From NCBI GenBank assembly GCA_019636235.1, contig JAHBXW010000009.1:124001-188000 (forward strand): 64,000 nucleotides of DNA, written 5' to 3'. This stretch comes from Planctomyces sp. GTDB lineage: Bacteria > Planctomycetota > Planctomycetia > Planctomycetales > Planctomycetaceae. Both the position numbers and the translations under genes were made by a program. The notes below the pieces were generated by a model. It was not told the DNA's origin and ran no database searches. It saw nothing but the letters and a program-made list of their open reading frames with translations. Positions 53,773-62,606 of the stretch are shown here, piece by piece; the first letter of the stretch is position 1; each line of letters opens with the position of its first letter.

Positions 53773-55583
53773 GAATTCGGCTTCAACAGGGTGTCGCTGA
53801 GCTCAAGGAACTGCGACACGCGCCCCTCGACGACATCGAGGCTGACGTTCCAAAGGTCGGGACCCGTGGTGTCGTAATCCAGGGACTCCCGGATCGCCGA
53901 CTCGGTTTCGCGGCAGCCCGTCAGCACCAGCAGTTTGCGGTAGCGTTCGGGGAATTCATCGCCGAATTTCGGAGCGATCGCGACCAGCGCCTGCGACAGC
54001 AGATACCCGAACGTGTACGGGAAGTTATAGAACGGCAGTCCGCCGATGTAGAAATGCAGTTTGGACGCCCAGAACAGCGGGTTCCAGCCGTCCTCGTCCA
54101 GCGCGTCATGGTAGGCGGAGCGCTCCGCGTCGAGCATCAGGCCGTTCAAGTCCTCGACGCTCAGTTCCCCTTCGCCGCGCCGGCGATGCAACTGGTCCTC
54201 GAACAGGAACCGCGCGTGGATGTTCATCAGGAACGCCACGGCATCCGACAGCATGTGATCCAGCAGCGCCAGCTTTACCGTCGTGGAACTGGCCGTCTTC
54301 AAGCGGTGCTCCGCCAGCACGGCTTCGGCGAAGGTCGAGGCCGTCTCCGCCAGATTCATCGGGTAGTCCTGCAGCAGGTACGGCTCCTCGCGGAGCACGT
54401 AGCTGTGATACGCGTGCCCGAGCTCATGCGCCAGCGTGGACATGCTGTCGGCGCTGTTGGTGAACGTCATGAAGATCCGGGACTGCTGGCGGGTAGGGAA
54501 GCCCGTGCAGAAGCCCCCCTGCCGCTTGCCGGCGCGGTTTTCAACCTCGATCCACCGCTCGCGGATTGCCCGCTGCGCGAACTCCCCCAGGTGCGGGCTG
54601 AACGCGTTGAAGGTGGACACGATCGTGTCGCAGGCGGTGTCGTAAGTCAGCTCGCCGGACTCGCCGGGGCGGCGGGGCAGGGGCGCCGTCAGGTCGTACC
54701 ACGCCAGGCGCGGAACGCCCAGAAGCTCCGCCTTGCGGGCGAAGTACTTTTTCAGACAGCCGCGCCGCGCGGCCACGCTGCTCCACATCGATTCCAGCGT
54801 CTCGCGCTGCAGACGATTGCAGCGGAGGGGCAGGTCCAGGTGATCCCGGACGCCCAGCCGGCGGTACTTCACCAGCCGCGTCCCGGAAATGTGGTTCAGC
54901 GCATCCGCGCACGTCTCGGCGATGCCCTCCCAGGCCTTCAGCGATGAGTGGAAATTGTTCTGTCGGACCGTGCGTTCCGGCGAATCGAACGTCACCTGAC
55001 CCGGGGACTTCCTGACGAGTTCCCCGCGCTCCATGACTTCGATTCGCAGCGACCCGGAGATGCGGTCGTACAGGCGGCTCCAGGCGACCAGACCGTCCAC
55101 GGCCAGATCCGCCGCCAGCAACTCCTGGTCGCGGGGCAGCCGAAACGCCGCGTTCCGCCGGCATTCCTCGAGGAAGAACCCCAGCGACCGGAGCTCGGCG
55201 CTCTTCGCGAGGCAGGCCGCGTATTCTTCGTCCGTGGCCGACTTCAGCGCGAACTCTATGTTCGTGAAGATCTGCGACCGCATCGGGCTCACCGCCGCCA
55301 GCTGCCCTTCGATCTGCTGGTACAGCTTGTTCTCGGCGTCGGCGGCGGCGTGGCAGCCGATGAACGCGTGCAGGTCCTCAGAGCTGGCCAGCAGGCGGCT
55401 CAGCCGGGGCACGAAGTCCTCCCATTGCCGCACCGACTGCCGGGACAGTGGAGGCAATCGATCCGATTCCTCGGCCGTGGCCTTGAGTTCCTCGCGGTAC
55501 TGGTCAAACAGCCCCCGGAACTGTTCCGATCGGGGATGCGGCAGCAGCGCGTCCAGGTCCCAGGTGAGTTCGTATTTGCCCAT
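53769..55583 (-). CDS. pepF: M3-family oligoendopeptidase F
   Basis: This 604-residue zinc peptidase cleaves short peptides in the cytoplasm. The HExxH motif lies in STLAHELGHAYHSYV (about 380-394), with the third zinc ligand in NLAETASTFAEAVL about 25 residues later. The C-terminal helices include SKLHFYIGGLPFYNFPYTFGYLLS. Length matches PepF. ATG 55583 has a strong GGAAGGA ribosome-binding site and a promoter 40-70 bases upstream; a much longer open frame upstream is not coding. It is co-transcribed with uppP through an ATGA overlap, an unexpected pairing with no obvious functional link. Confidence 0.94.
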   Translation of the reverse strand: MGKYELTWDLDALLPHPRSEQFRGLFDQYREELKATAEESDRLPPLSRQSVRQWEDFVPRLSRLLASSEDLHAFIGCHAAADAENKLYQQIEGQLAAVSPMRSQIFTNIEFALKSATDEEYAACLAKSAELRSLGFFLEECRRNAAFRLPRDQELLAADLAVDGLVAWSRLYDRISGSLRIEVMERGELVRKSPGQVTFDSPERTVRQNNFHSSLKAWEGIAETCADALNHISGTRLVKYRRLGVRDHLDLPLRCNRLQRETLESMWSSVAARRGCLKKYFARKAELLGVPRLAWYDLTAPLPRRPGESGELTYDTACDTIVSTFNAFSPHLGEFAQRAIRERWIEVENRAGKRQGGFCTGFPTRQQSRIFMTFTNSADSMSTLAHELGHAYHSYVLREEPYLLQDYPMNLAETASTFAEAVLAEHRLKTASSTTVKLALLDHMLSDAVAFLMNIHARFLFEDQLHRRRGEGELSVEDLNGLMLDAERSAYHDALDEDGWNPLFWASKLHFYIGGLPFYNFPYTFGYLLSQALVAIAPKFGDEFPERYRKLLVLTGCRETESAIRESLDYDTTGPDLWNVSLDVVEGRVSQFLELSDTLLKPNS

Positions 55584-55620
55584 GAAAAACGAGTCCTTCC
55601 GCGTGCTTTGGGTCGGGCGG

Positions 55621-55649
55621 ACTGTACCGCTGTGCGCGGGGGGCTGCAA
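55621..55649 (-). promoter_or_regulatory. putative sigma-70 promoter for pepF-uppP
   Basis: Minus strand: TTGCAG (55649-55644), 17-base spacer, TACAGT (55626-55621), about 40 bases before the pepF start. Confidence 0.55.
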
Positions 55650-55676
55650 TCTGCGCGCTGCACAGTCCGATTGATC

Positions 55677-55706
55677 TTGGCCCCCTCGACGAACTCGCGC
55701 TATAAC
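55677..55706 (+). promoter_or_regulatory. putative sigma-70 promoter for the SDR gene
   Basis: TTGGCC (55677-55682), 18-base spacer, TATAAC (55701-55706). It gives a leader of about 95 bases to GTG 55809 and lies back to back with the pepF promoter. Confidence 0.5.
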
Positions 55707-55808
55707 ACGACCGGCGGAATCTGCTGGTCGGCAAGGAAGCCGGAAGCGATTCGCTGCCGCGGCGCGCCTGGCGTTCGCGGGCCATGGCACGACAGCAGGG
55801 AGGCACGC

Positions 55809-56735
55809 GTGGAACGCACACTCATCGTTGGAGCGGAATCGGTCGTCGGCGCGAACCTGTGCGTGCACTGGTCGCCGCGGTTCGAGGTCGCCGCAGTCTC
55901 CCCCCGGTCCATTTCGCTGTCCGGCTGCCAGGTGCTCCCCAATCCCGGCTCGCGCCGCAGCCCCGAGACTCTGCTGGCCGAAGTTCAGCCGGATGTCGTC
56001 GTCTACTGCGGACCGGAGTCCCGTTCTCCCTGGGAAGCGGCTCATAGCGGACCGATCGAGGCCGATGCCGAATCCGCAGCCGCCTGGGCGTCCGCCGCCC
56101 GCGACGCAGGGGCCGCGCATGTGCACCTCTCCTCGGACGCCGTCTTCACCGGCCCGTGGATGTTTCACGACGAGGCCAGCGAGTGCTTTTGCCCCAGCCC
56201 GTCGTCCCGGGCCATCCGGCTCGTCGAAGACGCCGTGTCCGAGCGGCATCCCGAGGCGTGCATAGTCCGTACCCATGCGTTCGGGTGGTCGCCGGACAGC
56301 CGGGCAGGGTGGCTGGAAGTCCTGCTGTCGACGATCGAGGCCCGCCGGCCGCTGGGTCTGGATGCCGTTCGCCACGCGACGCCGATGCTGGCGACGGACC
56401 TCGCCGACGTGCTCGAGGCGATGCTGGCGGGCGGTCTGACCGGGACGTTTCATGTCGCCGGTGCGGAGCGGGTCAGCCCGATGGGCCTGGCGCAGCGCCT
56501 GGCGTCGCAGTTCAACCTGCCGTGGATACCGTCCGGGCGGGACCGCGCCCTGACCGAACCCCCGCACGGATTCGGCGCTGGCGAGTGCTCGCTGCAGACG
56601 AAAAAGATCCGCGGCGAGTTGTGCCGCGCCATGCCGCTGCTCTCGGAATCGCTGGACCGGCTGGAGGCCCAGCAGATCAACGGCCACCGGGAACGACTGT
56701 CGCCGAACGCGACGGTTCAGCTCCGGGCGGCATGA
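55809..56735 (+). CDS. RmlD-like short-chain dehydrogenase/reductase with degenerate active site
   Basis: This 308-residue protein starts at GTG 55809, with GGGAGG six bases upstream. The N-terminal Rossmann strand is TLIVGAESVVGANL. The fold matches RmlD (dTDP-4-dehydrorhamnose reductase) relatives: DVVVYCGPES, HVHLSSDAVFTG, and a C-terminal GTFHVAGAERVSPMGLAQRLA. The usual catalytic YxxxK is not there: the aligned segment reads SSRAIRLVEDAV, with Ser for Tyr and Arg for Lys. It may therefore bind a nucleotide-sugar or cofactor without reducing it, or use other residues. No rml genes are nearby. Confidence 0.8.
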   Translation: MERTLIVGAESVVGANLCVHWSPRFEVAAVSPRSISLSGCQVLPNPGSRRSPETLLAEVQPDVVVYCGPESRSPWEAAHSGPIEADAESAAAWASAARDAGAAHVHLSSDAVFTGPWMFHDEASECFCPSPSSRAIRLVEDAVSERHPEACIVRTHAFGWSPDSRAGWLEVLLSTIEARRPLGLDAVRHATPMLATDLADVLEAMLAGGLTGTFHVAGAERVSPMGLAQRLASQFNLPWIPSGRDRALTEPPHGFGAGECSLQTKKIRGELCRAMPLLSESLDRLEAQQINGHRERLSPNATVQLRAA

Positions 56736-57066
56736 GGTTCGCTTGACGGCCGGCGCTGGTGTTTGATCGCCGGCGCTGCTCCCGCGCGGCGACGCACGCA
56801 CCGCACTCGTGCGCGGGGCGAGTCGGCTCTCGAATTCGCGGGGGACGGTGCGGCAGGCCGCGTTGCGCCTCATCGAGGCCCCCCCGGCTGCTCTCGGACG
56901 AACGGCGACGACCGCGCCGCAGTGCTGCGAAGTCGCGCCGGGGGCGGCGGGATTCCCGAATTCCGCGACGAATTCGCGCACCGGCCCGCCCGCTTGACCC
57001 TCTCTGGAAACGTGGCCTACACTTCAATATCCATAAGAGTTTACGTCGACGTCCTTCTCCCATTCG
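56736..57066. other. 331-base intergenic region
   Basis: Just after the SDR stop the ten bases GCCGGCGCTG occur twice (56749-56758 and 56769-56778), 20 bases apart. A promoter lies at 56994-57023. I see no gene in between. Confidence 0.5.
56994..57023 (+). promoter_or_regulatory. putative sigma-70 promoter for the metallophosphoesterase
   Basis: TTGACC (56994-56999), 18-base spacer, TACACT (57018-57023), in a locally AT-richer stretch; the gene starts about 44 bases downstream. Confidence 0.55.
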
Positions 57067-57897
57067 GTGGTTCAGCCTGACCGGGGCCTCTTGCGAGCGA
57101 TCATCAGCGATATTCACGGCAATCTCGAAGCCCTCGAGGCCGTGTTGACCGACATCCGTGGGCAGTCGATCCATGAGATTTACTGCCTGGGCGACATCAT
57201 TGGTTACGGGCCGAACCCCCGGGAGTGCATCGATCTGGTGATGAAACATTGCCAGGTGACGATCCTCGGGAACCACGACCAGGCGGCGCTGTTCGATCCG
57301 GAGGGCTTTAACGCCGGCGCGGAGCGCGCCATCTTCTGGACGCGGCACATGCTCGAAAGCGGCGACCCGACCGGCAACGAGCGGCGCTGGGAGTTCCTGG
57401 GCGAACTGCCCCGGATGCGGCGCGAACACGACGTGCTGTTCGTCCACGGATCAGCGCGCAACCCGCTGAACGAGTACGTGTTCCCCGAGGACATTTACAA
57501 CCAGCGGAAGATGGAGCGGATCTTCGGGCTCGTCGATCGGTACTGCTTCCAGGGGCACACGCACATTCCGGGCGTGTTCACCGAGGACCACACGTTCCAG
57601 TCGCCGGACGAGTTCAACTTCAAGTGGACTCTGGGGGACCAGAAGGTGCTGATGAACGTCGGCTCGGTGGGGCAGCCGCGCGACGGCAACAACCAGGCAT
57701 GCTACGTGGTGCTGCACGATCCTCCTCCCGGCGGGTCCGGGAGCGCGCCGGACGCGGCGGACGGCGCGCCGGCCGCCATCGGGCGGGTGATCGAGTATCG
57801 CCGGGTTCCCTACGAGTTCGAGAAGACGATCGGGAAGATCTACGGCATCCCGGAACTCGACAACTTTCTGGGCGACCGGCTTCGCGACGGCCGCTGA
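57067..57897 (+). CDS. calcineurin-like metallophosphoesterase
   Basis: This 276-residue protein has all dinuclear metal motifs of the family: [11 protein letters not shown] (about 13-23), [24 protein letters not shown] and GHTHIPG. It resembles YfcE/PrpE-type phosphatases acting on phosphoproteins or small phosphoesters; substrate is not evident. The start is GTG 57067 without a good ribosome-binding site; a TTG seven codons on is an alternative. A Gly/Ala/Pro-rich insert (about 222-240) precedes the last strand. It is monocistronic as far as the sequence shows. Confidence 0.9.
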   Translation: MVQPDRGLLRAIISDIHGNLEALEAVLTDIRGQSIHEIYCLGDIIGYGPNPRECIDLVMKHCQVTILGNHDQAALFDPEGFNAGAERAIFWTRHMLESGDPTGNERRWEFLGELPRMRREHDVLFVHGSARNPLNEYVFPEDIYNQRKMERIFGLVDRYCFQGHTHIPGVFTEDHTFQSPDEFNFKWTLGDQKVLMNVGSVGQPRDGNNQACYVVLHDPPPGGSGSAPDAADGAPAAIGRVIEYRRVPYEFEKTIGKIYGIPELDNFLGDRLRDGR

Positions 57898-58287
57898 TCG
57901 TCTCGTCGGACGGGCATTGAGAGCGCTGCGACAGCCCGCTACGCGCGTCATGCGAGGTGCGGGAACCTCATTGGGCTCTCGCACTGCAGCGCCCGCGACA
58001 TCCCCGCGGCAACGGTTGAGGCTCACCCGGTCCGTCGCGATTGCGCCGGCGAACGGCGGACCAAGCGCTCGCCAATTGCCGCAGCACTCGCTGGCCGGCC
58101 CGGCGGCCACGTTCCCCCAGCGCGCTGCTGATCGCTTGCCTGGTCGGCATCGCGTCCTATTAAACGCGCGCAAAAAAAGAACCGCCGGCCGCACGCGTGC
58201 GACCGACGGTCCAGAGCCCTGAGACGAGCTACAGGGGGCGTCGCCATCGCGGGGGGAGTGCGACGGCGACCATCAGGGGGGACTCAC
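57898..58287. other. 390-base convergent intergenic region
   Basis: It lies between the metallophosphoesterase and the secretin gene. It holds the secretin terminator (58171-58209). I see no gene or RNA in the rest. Confidence 0.6.
58171..58209 (-). terminator. Rho-independent terminator after the secretin gene
   Basis: On the minus strand a 12-base stem (58209-58198 with 58193-58182, including two G-T pairs) closes a CGCG loop and is followed by TTCTTTTTTTG. It lies about 80 bases after the secretin stop. Confidence 0.85.
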
Positions 58288-61200
58288 TCAATCCGCGACG
58301 CCCAGAAGCTGTTCCTCCTCTTCCTGGATGATGATTCGGGGCGTGACCATCAGCATCAGGCTCTGCGTCTCGCGGCCGACGCCGGAGTTCTTGAACAGGC
58401 GGCTGATGTAGGGGATCTTGTTGAGGATCGGGACGCCAGCCATGTTGCGTCCTTCGCGGAGGCTCTTGACGCCGCCGAGGAGGACCGTGCCGCCGTCCGG
58501 AACGCTGACGACCGTACTCACCGTGACGACGTCGATCACGGGCTGCTGCACGGTGATCTGGCCGACCGCGGCGCCCTGCTGGCCTTGCTGGCCCTGCTGG
58601 CCGCCTTGACCGCCAACGCCGCCCTGCTGGCCGCCTTGACCGCCCAGACCGCCGATGCCGCCCAGGCCACCCACGCCGTTCCCACCCAGCCCCGCGCCGC
58701 CGCCTCCGAAGAAGGAGAAGGTGAACACGTCGGTGATGTTTGAGAAGAACGGGAAGACGCCCAGTCGCACGTACCGGCGATCTGCGGACACGACCGCCGA
58801 CACGCCCAGCTGCACGCCGTCGCTGAACACCTGCACGTCAGGCTGGAAGCCCACCGAGAACTGTCCGACAACCGGCGTCACCGAGACGACGAACGGCTGC
58901 TGAACGGCGCTGGTGACCGATCCCGGCACGCCGTTGAACAGCGTGAGTTTCGGAGCGAACATGATGTTTGTCCGGCGGTCGCCCTGGGCGGCCCGCACGA
59001 ACAGGAAGGCTTCCAGGTCGCTGAGGATCGCCATGCCGAACTGGATGCCGGCGTCCGCTTGCGGATTGCCGAACGTCGGCACGCCGATGTTGAACGATCC
59101 CTGGCGGAACGGAATGTCGAGGTCGGGGCTGAACTGCATCGGGTCGCTGCTGGACATGCCGACCACGGTCCGTCCGGGCCACTTGTCGCGGCCGATCAGG
59201 TTGATGGGCGGGCCCTGGCCGAAGGGGGCCGTGCCGCCGACGATGCCGCCGCCCTGGCCCTGCTGGGCCTGCTGGCCGCCTTGCTGGCCGCCGCCGGCGG
59301 CGACGCCCTGGAACCCGTTGACCGGATCGACCGCCCCGAAGGGCAGGATGCGGTTGAAGTTGTTGTCGACCTTCGGGCCGCCGATCGTGTCGTTGACGTT
59401 GAAGTCAAAGTCCACGCCGATCTGCTCGAAGAAATCGTCGCTGACCGTGATGAACCGCACCTCGATCGTGACCTGCAGGTCTTGCAGACGGCGGAGCTGC
59501 TCCAGGAGATCCGCGATCTCCTCGTGGCCGCGCTGCGTCTGGCGGATGACGAGGCTCAACGTCGATTCATGCTGATCGATCGACGCCTGGCCGCCATTCT
59601 CCAGCCAACTGTCCGGTTCAATGACGCCCGTGATCAACTGCGTCAGGGAGGCGAAGTCGGCGTTGGTGCGGCTTCCCGGGATCGCCGCCGGAGCGGACGT
59701 CGAGAGGCCGAACGGATTCCCCGGGTCGCCCCCGGCGGGCACCTGCGGCAGGCCCGTCATGGGATCCATGCTGCGGGCATACGGCGAGCCCTGAGAGGAG
59801 AACCCTGTTCCGGGACGCAGCATCGACTGCGGCGTCGGAATCGTGATCGGGATCACGAGGTCCGCCACCTGGTAGGTCTTCACTTTCAGCCCGCCGCGCT
59901 CCTTGAGCTTGCTGGTGATCACCAGTTGCTCGTCCTTGATGGTGTACCCGAGGTGAATCGAGTCCAGTATCGAGTTCAGCGCGCTCTTCAGCTGGATGCC
60001 GTCGACGTTGATCGACACCAGCGAGCTCGTCGACAGGCCCTCGTCTTCAATCGCCGGGGCGTCCAGGCGGACGTTGATCCCCTTCTGGTTGGCGATGTAC
60101 TGGATCACCTCCTCGAGGGGGCGATTGTCGAAGTGCAGCGAAATCGTCTCCACCAGGCTCTGCTGAATCTTCAGCTCCGAGTCGGTGTAGCTGGCGCCGT
60201 CGGTCGGCGTGCCTTTGCGGCGTTTGACGATCTCCTGCCAGTTGTGCGAGTAGGAGATCGGGTTGGCGTCGGTGATGTTATGGATCAGCGACTCTTCAAT
60301 GTCATTGTTCGTCCGCAGGCGCGTATCGGCCTTGAGCTCCTTGATGTCCTGGATGCGGGCGATCTGCATCGCCAGCTTGCTCTTTTCGACCATGGCCACC
60401 ACGGCCGGCTCGGTCGGATTGATCTCCCGGGCCTGAATGGCCTTTGCGTGGGCTTCCGGGAACCGCCGCTGGTTGTAGAGTTCATTGAACTCGTCGACGA
60501 GCTTGGCGGTCTCCTGTTCGATCCGGGCGCGGGTCTGCATGTCCCGCTTGATCATGCTCTTCGTTTCCTCGTTCCGATTCTCGAGGTCGAGGATCGGCTG
60601 CCGCTGCTTGGCGTAGGCGTCGATGCCCGACCGGGTCTGCTCGATCGTCGCGATCAATGTCCGCGACTGATCGGCGGTCAGCCCCGCGTTCTCGATCGAC
60701 ACGATCTGCTGATCGAGAACCTGCAGCGCCTCCCGCGGCTGGCGGTCGCGCATCCGCTCGGCATGGAAGATCGAGTTCAGCGTCTCCGTCCGGAGCTTGT
60801 CGTACTTGACGTGCAGCTCGGTCTGGACCCGGTCGATCGGCGAGGCGCCCAGCGACGGCAGGCCGGCGTCCGCCGATTCGCCGCTGGCCATCCGCACCTC
60901 ATTCCGGGGCGACAGGCTGCGGAGCATCTCCTGCAACTGCTGCTGGCGGTGCGGATCGAGCGTTTCGCCCGTCTGCCAGCACGCCAGGAAGCACTCATAG
61001 GCGGCTTCGCGATCGCCATTCTTCAGAGACTGGCGTCCCTGGCGATACAGCTCGTCGGCGGTCAGCCCTGCCAGTTGCACGCGCGGCCGGGCCGGCTTGT
61101 CAGTCGCGCCGCCCTGGGCGGCGAACGGGTTCGGCTCCGATCCGCCGATGGCGGCCAGCCGCTGGATGTCGTCCCGGACCATGTCCGGCCGGTCGTCCAG

Positions 61201-62367
61201 AATGTCATATGCGACGTCCAGCGCCTCGGCCTCGGCGACCTTCGCGATGGCGGTCTGCATGTCGCCCTGCTGCATGGCGCGGCGGGCGGAGTTCAAAAGT
61301 CCCAGAGCCTGTTTCCGCGCGTCGGAGGCCGACGCGAGCTGACCCGGAGCGGCCGTGCCGGCGGGATTGCCGCCGAAGTCGACCGACTGGGCGTCGATGT
61401 CCTGCAGGACCAGTTCCGGGCGGTCATCGGCGATGCCGAACGCCGCGCCCAGAGCCGCCGCTTCCTCCGCGCGAGCCTGGGCCGCATCCAGCTGACCTTC
61501 GCTGAGCAGCCGGCGGGCGTCCTCGAGCAAGGCCAGGGCCTGCTCGCGCGTCGCGTCCGGAGCGCCCCGCATGGTGCTCGGCGGAGCGGCGCCGGCGATG
61601 AACACGTCGCCGCTGGCACGCTCGATCTCCTTCAGCAACTGGGCCGGCGTCGATTCAAACGGGCCGAACGGAGCGTCCAGTGCAGCGGCCTCCCAGGCCA
61701 GCGACCGCGCTTCCTCGTAGTGTCCCTTTTCCAGCTTGGCGCGAGCTTCGGCGAGAAGTTGCTGCGCGAATTCGAGCGCCTGTTCAGGCGTCTCGGGAGT
61801 GAACTGCGGAACCGGACGACGGACGGCCGGCAGAGGGGCCGCATCGGGACGGAATCCCGACAGGAAGTCTTCCGAGGGGCCGTCCGGGCTGACCGAGGCG
61901 CCTGCCGCGGCCGGGCGCGAATCGGCCAGCATCAGGTCCTCCGGCACGCCCCGGATTTGAGCCAGGAGCTGCGAGGGCGTCTGTTCGCCGCGGCGGAAGG
62001 CGACGCGGCCTTCGCGGGCGAGCTTGTCCGCCAGCGAGGCGTAGCGCTCGGCCTCTTCGGCGTCGCCTTCATCCAGGGCCCGGCGGGCCTGCCGCATGTA
62101 ATCGCCAATCCGGCGCCGGCGAACGTCGTCCGAAGGCGCCGCCGTCGGCTTCGGCGATGCGGTCGCGGGGGCTGCCCCCGAGGCCTGCGCCGCCGGCGCG
62201 AACGGGTTGTCCTCCAGCGCACGATCCTGCGCCAGAAGCGCCCCGGACAGCCAGAGGCTGCCCGCGGCGAGGCCGCTGTACAACAGCAGTCCGTACGACC
62301 GGATGCTGGCGGGTCCCTCCATCAGGCGGAAGCCCGATCCGTTTGGGGTGTGTCGATGTCGCGCCAT
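58288..62367 (-). CDS. large secretin (type II/III secretion, GspD/PilQ-like) with N-terminal repeats
   Basis: This 1359-residue outer-membrane-channel-type protein has a signal helix (about 20-45). Four repeats of roughly 95 residues follow to about 440 (variants of ALxLLxxARRxLxxGxxxxA, ending PxxLLxxI). A helical region (about 440-740) leads to secretin N-domains (NRPLEEVIQYIANQKGINVRL, then DLQVTIEVRFITVSDDFFEQIG). The C-terminal secretin core ends with VPDGGTVLLGGVKSL and VPILNKIPYISRLF. Two Gly/Gln-rich low-complexity stretches interrupt it (about 1019-1040 and 1217-1267). Most secretins are half this size. The ATG at 62367 sets the signal helix; the ribosome-binding site is weak. No other secretion gene is in the window; a SurA-like gene lies upstream. 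Confidence 0.88.
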   Translation of the reverse strand: MARHRHTPNGSGFRLMEGPASIRSYGLLLYSGLAAGSLWLSGALLAQDRALEDNPFAPAAQASGAAPATASPKPTAAPSDDVRRRRIGDYMRQARRALDEGDAEEAERYASLADKLAREGRVAFRRGEQTPSQLLAQIRGVPEDLMLADSRPAAAGASVSPDGPSEDFLSGFRPDAAPLPAVRRPVPQFTPETPEQALEFAQQLLAEARAKLEKGHYEEARSLAWEAAALDAPFGPFESTPAQLLKEIERASGDVFIAGAAPPSTMRGAPDATREQALALLEDARRLLSEGQLDAAQARAEEAAALGAAFGIADDRPELVLQDIDAQSVDFGGNPAGTAAPGQLASASDARKQALGLLNSARRAMQQGDMQTAIAKVAEAEALDVAYDILDDRPDMVRDDIQRLAAIGGSEPNPFAAQGGATDKPARPRVQLAGLTADELYRQGRQSLKNGDREAAYECFLACWQTGETLDPHRQQQLQEMLRSLSPRNEVRMASGESADAGLPSLGASPIDRVQTELHVKYDKLRTETLNSIFHAERMRDRQPREALQVLDQQIVSIENAGLTADQSRTLIATIEQTRSGIDAYAKQRQPILDLENRNEETKSMIKRDMQTRARIEQETAKLVDEFNELYNQRRFPEAHAKAIQAREINPTEPAVVAMVEKSKLAMQIARIQDIKELKADTRLRTNNDIEESLIHNITDANPISYSHNWQEIVKRRKGTPTDGASYTDSELKIQQSLVETISLHFDNRPLEEVIQYIANQKGINVRLDAPAIEDEGLSTSSLVSINVDGIQLKSALNSILDSIHLGYTIKDEQLVITSKLKERGGLKVKTYQVADLVIPITIPTPQSMLRPGTGFSSQGSPYARSMDPMTGLPQVPAGGDPGNPFGLSTSAPAAIPGSRTNADFASLTQLITGVIEPDSWLENGGQASIDQHESTLSLVIRQTQRGHEEIADLLEQLRRLQDLQVTIEVRFITVSDDFFEQIGVDFDFNVNDTIGGPKVDNNFNRILPFGAVDPVNGFQGVAAGGGQQGGQQAQQGQGGGIVGGTAPFGQGPPINLIGRDKWPGRTVVGMSSSDPMQFSPDLDIPFRQGSFNIGVPTFGNPQADAGIQFGMAILSDLEAFLFVRAAQGDRRTNIMFAPKLTLFNGVPGSVTSAVQQPFVVSVTPVVGQFSVGFQPDVQVFSDGVQLGVSAVVSADRRYVRLGVFPFFSNITDVFTFSFFGGGGAGLGGNGVGGLGGIGGLGGQGGQQGGVGGQGGQQGQQGQQGAAVGQITVQQPVIDVVTVSTVVSVPDGGTVLLGGVKSLREGRNMAGVPILNKIPYISRLFKNSGVGRETQSLMLMVTPRIIIQEEEEQLLGVAD

Positions 62368-62606
62368 GACTGTGAGCACCACTCGGGGAACTGGGGTAAC
62401 GTTGTCGGAGGGGATCGCTCGAACCGGACTGCGCTGCCTGAAGGCGGGCGGCCTCGACGCCGGTCGCCGCCCTGTCATCCGCGGAAGAGTCCGCGGGAAC
62501 CGGGCAGCGGACGGGTCCGCTCGATCTGGTTGACGTGAAGACGTGAAGGGAGACTTTGAAGGGAAACCTGAGGGGAGGCGTTGTTACCCAAGGAGTTTTT
62601 CGCGGG

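Noticed and set aside
53769-56981. pepF extended upstream to over 1000 residues
   Set aside because: The extension crosses the divergent promoters and the SDR gene on the other strand. ATG 55583 has a strong ribosome-binding site and gives the normal PepF length.
58565-58715. Repetitive GC-rich DNA that could be a minisatellite or CRISPR-like array
   Set aside because: It is in-frame Gly/Gln-rich coding sequence of the secretin; there are no regular repeat-spacer units.
59059-62538. Long open frame (over 1100 codons) on the plus strand opposite the secretin gene
   Set aside because: It is an antisense shadow in GC-rich DNA: composition is Arg/Ala/Leu/Asp-rich without motifs, while the minus strand encodes a clear secretin.
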